Assembly: GCF_031877795.1 (NCBI RefSeq)
Contig: NC_133933.1
Span: 70,188,503-70,252,502 of the forward strand
Source: Strix aluco
Lineage: Eukaryota; Chordata; Aves; Strigiformes; Strigidae
DNA length: 64,000 nucleotides
Direction: 5' to 3'
In this document: piece after piece, positions 59,916 through 64,000 of the stretch
Layout: every line of letters begins with the position of its first letter
Numbering within the stretch: position 1 is the stretch's first letter
Position numbers and translations under genes: made by a program
The notes under the pieces: generated by a model
Told to the model about the DNA's origin: nothing
The model's database searches: none
What the model saw: the letters and a program-made list of their open reading frames with translations, nothing else

Positions 59916-62900
59916 TGCAATGTTCTAGAAAATGCATCTAGACTAACCTTCAAGTTACAGGTCTTTTCAGGTTTTTCCTGCATCTTACCCTGAGTGGTCC
60001 TTGCAGGCACTCAGAGATCCTCCTGAATTACCGTGGATATTCTGCCTGAGGCCTGCTTAGAAGAACACAGGTTGCTGAGCAGAATTACAGAAAAAAAGCT
60101 GGAAGTTTTGTTTTTATGGAAATGAAAGAGTTTAACTGGCTTACTATGCCCTCATCAAAGTGTGGAGCCTAACCAATAGCTCATTTCTCTTTCAGCTACA
60201 CGGCATTACAGACAGTTATAAAAAGCCCTCAGTTGCCTTTTTTGTATGCCTTGCAAGCACAGCTGGAGTTGATATGGTTGGCATATCTGTGAACTGTTGA
60301 TCTTGTTGAAGTCACAATGTAGTCAAAATTCCTTCTGAAGACACTCCTGTTCTTTTGTTCCTGCTACAGGGACTGGGAAGGATTCAAATTTCCCGTTACT
60401 TCCAGACTATGGGAAGGAAAGTCATTCCAGTAGTCTTCACTTCCCTCTCCCCAGGGAAAATGTGATGGGGCAGGGAAGTGCTGTTTGATGAAGAGGACAC
60501 TTTTGAACCTCCACTTTTGCCAAGACATCATGTCCAGAGGCATGACAGCTTTGCCTGCCTCCTTATTGACAGCTCTTCACCCAGGGGCAGGAACTCCTTG
60601 CACTGCACAGGAACAGTGCAGTTAGGTTAGAAGAAGCCTGTACTTATAAACACAGTTGCACATTTTACATATGAAAAATCCCATCATCCTATGTACAAAC
60701 ATTGCAGGAGCAGTGTGGGAGGCAATGTGAAAAAACAGCCCTTTCTATATCCATTAGTAATATTTTCCTTAAGGAAGAACGTCCAAGGTAGGAGTCAAGG
60801 GTATTCTGTGCCATTTAAATGTCTGCACTCAACTTTGAAGGTAGCCTTCAGTGAGGTACTGACAAAAAGCCAGCAGTCTCTATAATAAATATTAAGCAAA
60901 AAAAAAAAGTTTGTTTTATATGGTGACAGTCTCACAGAGCCAGGGTGTGGTGTTAGGGAAACAGTAGCACTTGCTGAAAAAAAAAAGGATCAGTTAAGCC
61001 TTTCCTTGCTCTGGCTGTAAGATTTTCTGGAGCAGGGCAGGCTGTGTTTCTCTTGCCTGCTCTCTTTTGTTATTACTCTGCCTTGCTACAGAGACAAGAC
61101 TAGCTATAGGTAGTGAAAAATGTCTATATTTGCTTACAGGTTTGATTCTAATACTCTAAAACTCAAAAAAAAAACCCCCAAGCAGAGGAGAGGGAAACAG
61201 CCAGATCCTCCTGAGTTCAGATTTTCAATGGCTAAGGAAGTGCTCGGTTTCTCGGTTTGAATAGTTGGTCTATGGAAAACCATGTTTGACAGAATTTGCA
61301 TTTTTAATTCTCACACATAAGGTGGCTATGAGAGCTGGGACTTGGCAACATCTGCTTTTACAGTCAGCAGATTGATTTACACCTATCCCAATCCAGCTTC
61401 ATACTTAGGGGTCCCAAAACTGGCTAAAACCCACAGAAACAAAGGGCTTGCCATTTTTGGGAAGTTATATCCAGATCCTCTAGGAAATAAAAGTTTGAAA
61501 CTTTCAGAAACAGCATCATTTCCTAGTTCTCTGGACAAAGCAGGGTGGTTATCAAAGAAAGAGTACGCTTTTAAATTAAATATTTGCCATATTTTGGGTT
61601 TACTATGTGTTATTGTCTATTTGTTGTTACTTTTATTGTTCCTTTATTTTAACTTCTGAATTTCTCAGCATTTCTGAGTAAAAAAAAATAATCAATTTTA
61701 TACATTCAGTTGACTGTTCTTTTGTCCTGCTTTTCTATAGCAAGGAACGTGTCACAGGTAGGCTTCTTACAATGTCACATACTATTTCACTGCCTTTGAA
61801 CTGCAGGATAGAACTTATTCCCTTCCTACTCTCCTCTACATACCAGAACTTTCATATAGTTGATAACTTTAATGCAGAAAAGTATTCTTTGCTTTTGAAA
61901 TGCAAACCAGGATCAGTTGAGGGTCCTGAAATATAAGTGACTGAAATGTTCCAGGTCAGTGTTAAAATAAAATAAAAATTATTAAAAAAATATATAAAAT
62001 ATTTTTTTTAGATTCTCAGAATGACTGTGCTGTAGTTTGTAGCTTTGGTGGCGCACAAATTCTGTTTGAGACAGCTGTTCATTTCTATCTCCACACAAAT
62101 TGGAGAAGTTACTCTATTTCAAAAAGGAAAAGATCCATACAAATGTCTTAGGGAACTGCATAAGTTTCAGGCTATATCTCTACTGGCAGTGCAACCATAT
62201 GTACACAGTATTGAGTGTTTTCTTACGAATTGGCAAGATTTTTTTATTTTTTATTTCTATAAATGGATAAGGCATTACATTTATTTTCAAATTTAAACAA
62301 AAATGCCTATGCAAACCTATGAACCTGTTAAAAATTTTAGATAAGGTCACCAAAGTCCAAACAGTGATGCATATCCCTTGCATAAATCCCCAGGGTTCAA
62401 GAGCTGTACTTCTTCCCATGGGCAGCTTTAATTATGTGACACAAAGGTGGTACACAGAGCCAAATCTGTCCCTTAATCATCATTCTATCAACTTCACTAC
62501 TAGTTCTCCCAATCTCCAATACAGCCACTGGCTCATGTAACTAGGGAAAGGAAAGCAAGACAATAGTCAGAAATCCTGATGTGTTCTAAAGCAGTCAATG
62601 ACTAGGCTCCCTGGCTGAACGTAGTAGTGATGGGGGAAAGAAAACTTCCCATGATTGTTCCTGTAAGTAACAAAAAATCCAGCAGGTTTAAGGAGGCCTC
62701 TGAACCCACAAGATCAACTAACAGGTAGTCATTACAGCCTCTGGGGAGAAGGAGAGGGAACACAGTGCTCCCAGAAGCAGTTTATAGCAGAGTTTGTCAC
62801 GGGCTGTGACAGAAGCTCTATGACACTGCACAGAGAATTGGCACTGAGAAAGCTGGAGATTCTGCAACAGAAAGAGAGTACCCAGGCATCGGTGCCAAGG

Positions 62901-64000
62901 GAAGAATAAAGGGCTAAGAACCAAGTCTTCTACTCACAGAAAATTTTCAGTTAGATATCCCTATGCAATCTCCATACTTTTATTTGTAAATGACCCACTA
63001 CACTTTTGAATGCTAGATATTATGACAGCTGAATGGATAGTAGGGGAAATAAATATGACTATAGCAAAACCACTTTCATATTTGCTTTCTTAGAGTAACT
63101 GCAACTTCAGACTTCATAACCACAAAAGTTTGTGTGAAATCCAAATATGTGACCAAGATCCTCTTGTGTTAGATGCTATACAGATACAGAATGAGAAATA
63201 CAGTTTTTGTCAGCTTCATAGGCAGGGATCTTTATGCAGAAGGGGCCAATTTTTATCAGCAGGGTGGGGTGCTTTTCTGGGAGGAGGCTAGACATTTTAT
63301 CAGAAGAATATTAAAGAATCTTGTAAAGGAGGACAGCAAATTAATTTTGCTGCTATTTAAGTCCATTACCTGTCGTGTGTGAGAGCATGGATGAAATTAA
63401 TTTTCAGAAGTCTGGGCAAACCTCAAAGACATTATTTCATCATGCAGGTACCCACAGATATACATAATTCAAACATGAGTGTAACTGTTCACAAAGGCAT
63501 ATCTACACCAGAAATTTGCTTTCATAGTTGAACTAGAGTATTGGTCTGAAGCTTGTATTGCTGCCATGGTTGATGATACAGGGGTTAACTCAAATTTAAA
63601 TATATCAAGTCACAACAATGTCACATCAGTCAAGCTAGTTCTACTTTAAATTGCTAATGTAGACATACTCTTAAGAAACTGTTTGTTTCTTCTTATCTCT
63701 GAAATTAATTTTATGATTCTAGACTAGTTAATTTACATGTCTAAATTAGTACATGTTATGTAGATTCATTGACTAGAGTTAGGGTATGATTTTTTATGCT
63801 GTGAAAAATCAGTTGTATTCTTAATTGAGGCAGTATAGCAGAAGTCTCTGATTTAGAAGGACAGACTTTGATGTCACAGTGTTGCAGGGTGAAATACAAC
63901 TACATATTCAAGGCAATCATGTAATGTTTTAACCAAAGATACATATCTCGACATTCAGCTTGGTACCACATCTTGATGTAAGATAAATATTGTTAAGCTA
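59916..64000. other. Intergenic region at the right edge
   Basis: AT-rich with short chance ORFs. In tetrapods ENPP3 lies upstream of ENPP1 in the same direction, so its 3' end would be expected beyond this point on the minus strand, but no ENPP3 C-terminal exon is recognisable here. Confidence 0.6.

Noticed and set aside
1..64000. CRISPR arrays, bacterial-type operons, tRNA or rRNA genes
   Set aside because: No repeat-spacer structure, ribosome-binding pattern or cloverleaf was seen; the content is vertebrate introns, LINEs and intergenic DNA.

Overview
The window is vertebrate nuclear DNA and almost certainly avian. It is AT-rich, and its GT-AG exons spell a clear ENPP1 orthologue. It also holds several layers of CR1 LINEs, including three very similar young copies, typical of bird genomes. 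The young copies have long open frames, so the lineage probably had recent CR1 activity and is unlikely to be one where only old CR1 remains. The order or species cannot be fixed from this sequence.

The only cellular gene I can support is ENPP1 (ectonucleotide pyrophosphatase/phosphodiesterase 1), on the minus strand. Thirteen coding exons, from the start codon at 40887 to the exon ending at 1448, join into 453 complete codons plus one base, with no frame break and GT-AG at every junction. They encode the cytoplasmic tail, signal-anchor helix, two somatomedin-B domains and the first half of the phosphodiesterase domain. The catalytic Thr and five of the six zinc ligands are present. The rest of the phosphodiesterase domain, the nuclease-like domain and the 3' UTR lie beyond position 1.

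Layout: 1-22733 holds exons 13 to 2, with a young CR1 in intron 3 and an old CR1 and a strong G-quadruplex motif in intron 5. 22734-40692 is the 18 kb intron 1, with a 2.7 kb young CR1 and one older CR1. 40360-41480 is a CpG island with exon 1 and the promoter, including a TATTAATA box 40 nt before the start codon and a five-run G-quadruplex motif. 41481-64000 is upstream intergenic DNA with no recognisable gene. It carries a short CR1 3' end, an ancient CR1, and a nested pair in which a young minus-strand CR1 interrupts an older plus-strand CR1.

ENPP1 hydrolyses extracellular ATP to AMP and pyrophosphate, and cGAMP to AMP and GMP. The most unusual material lies in the CR1 copies. All three young copies share a frame change near the end of the reverse-transcriptase ORF that leaves an ATGA stop/start overlap into a still-open C-terminal frame, and the two longer copies also share a frame change between endonuclease and reverse transcriptase. 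I found no evidence of a wholly new gene system.
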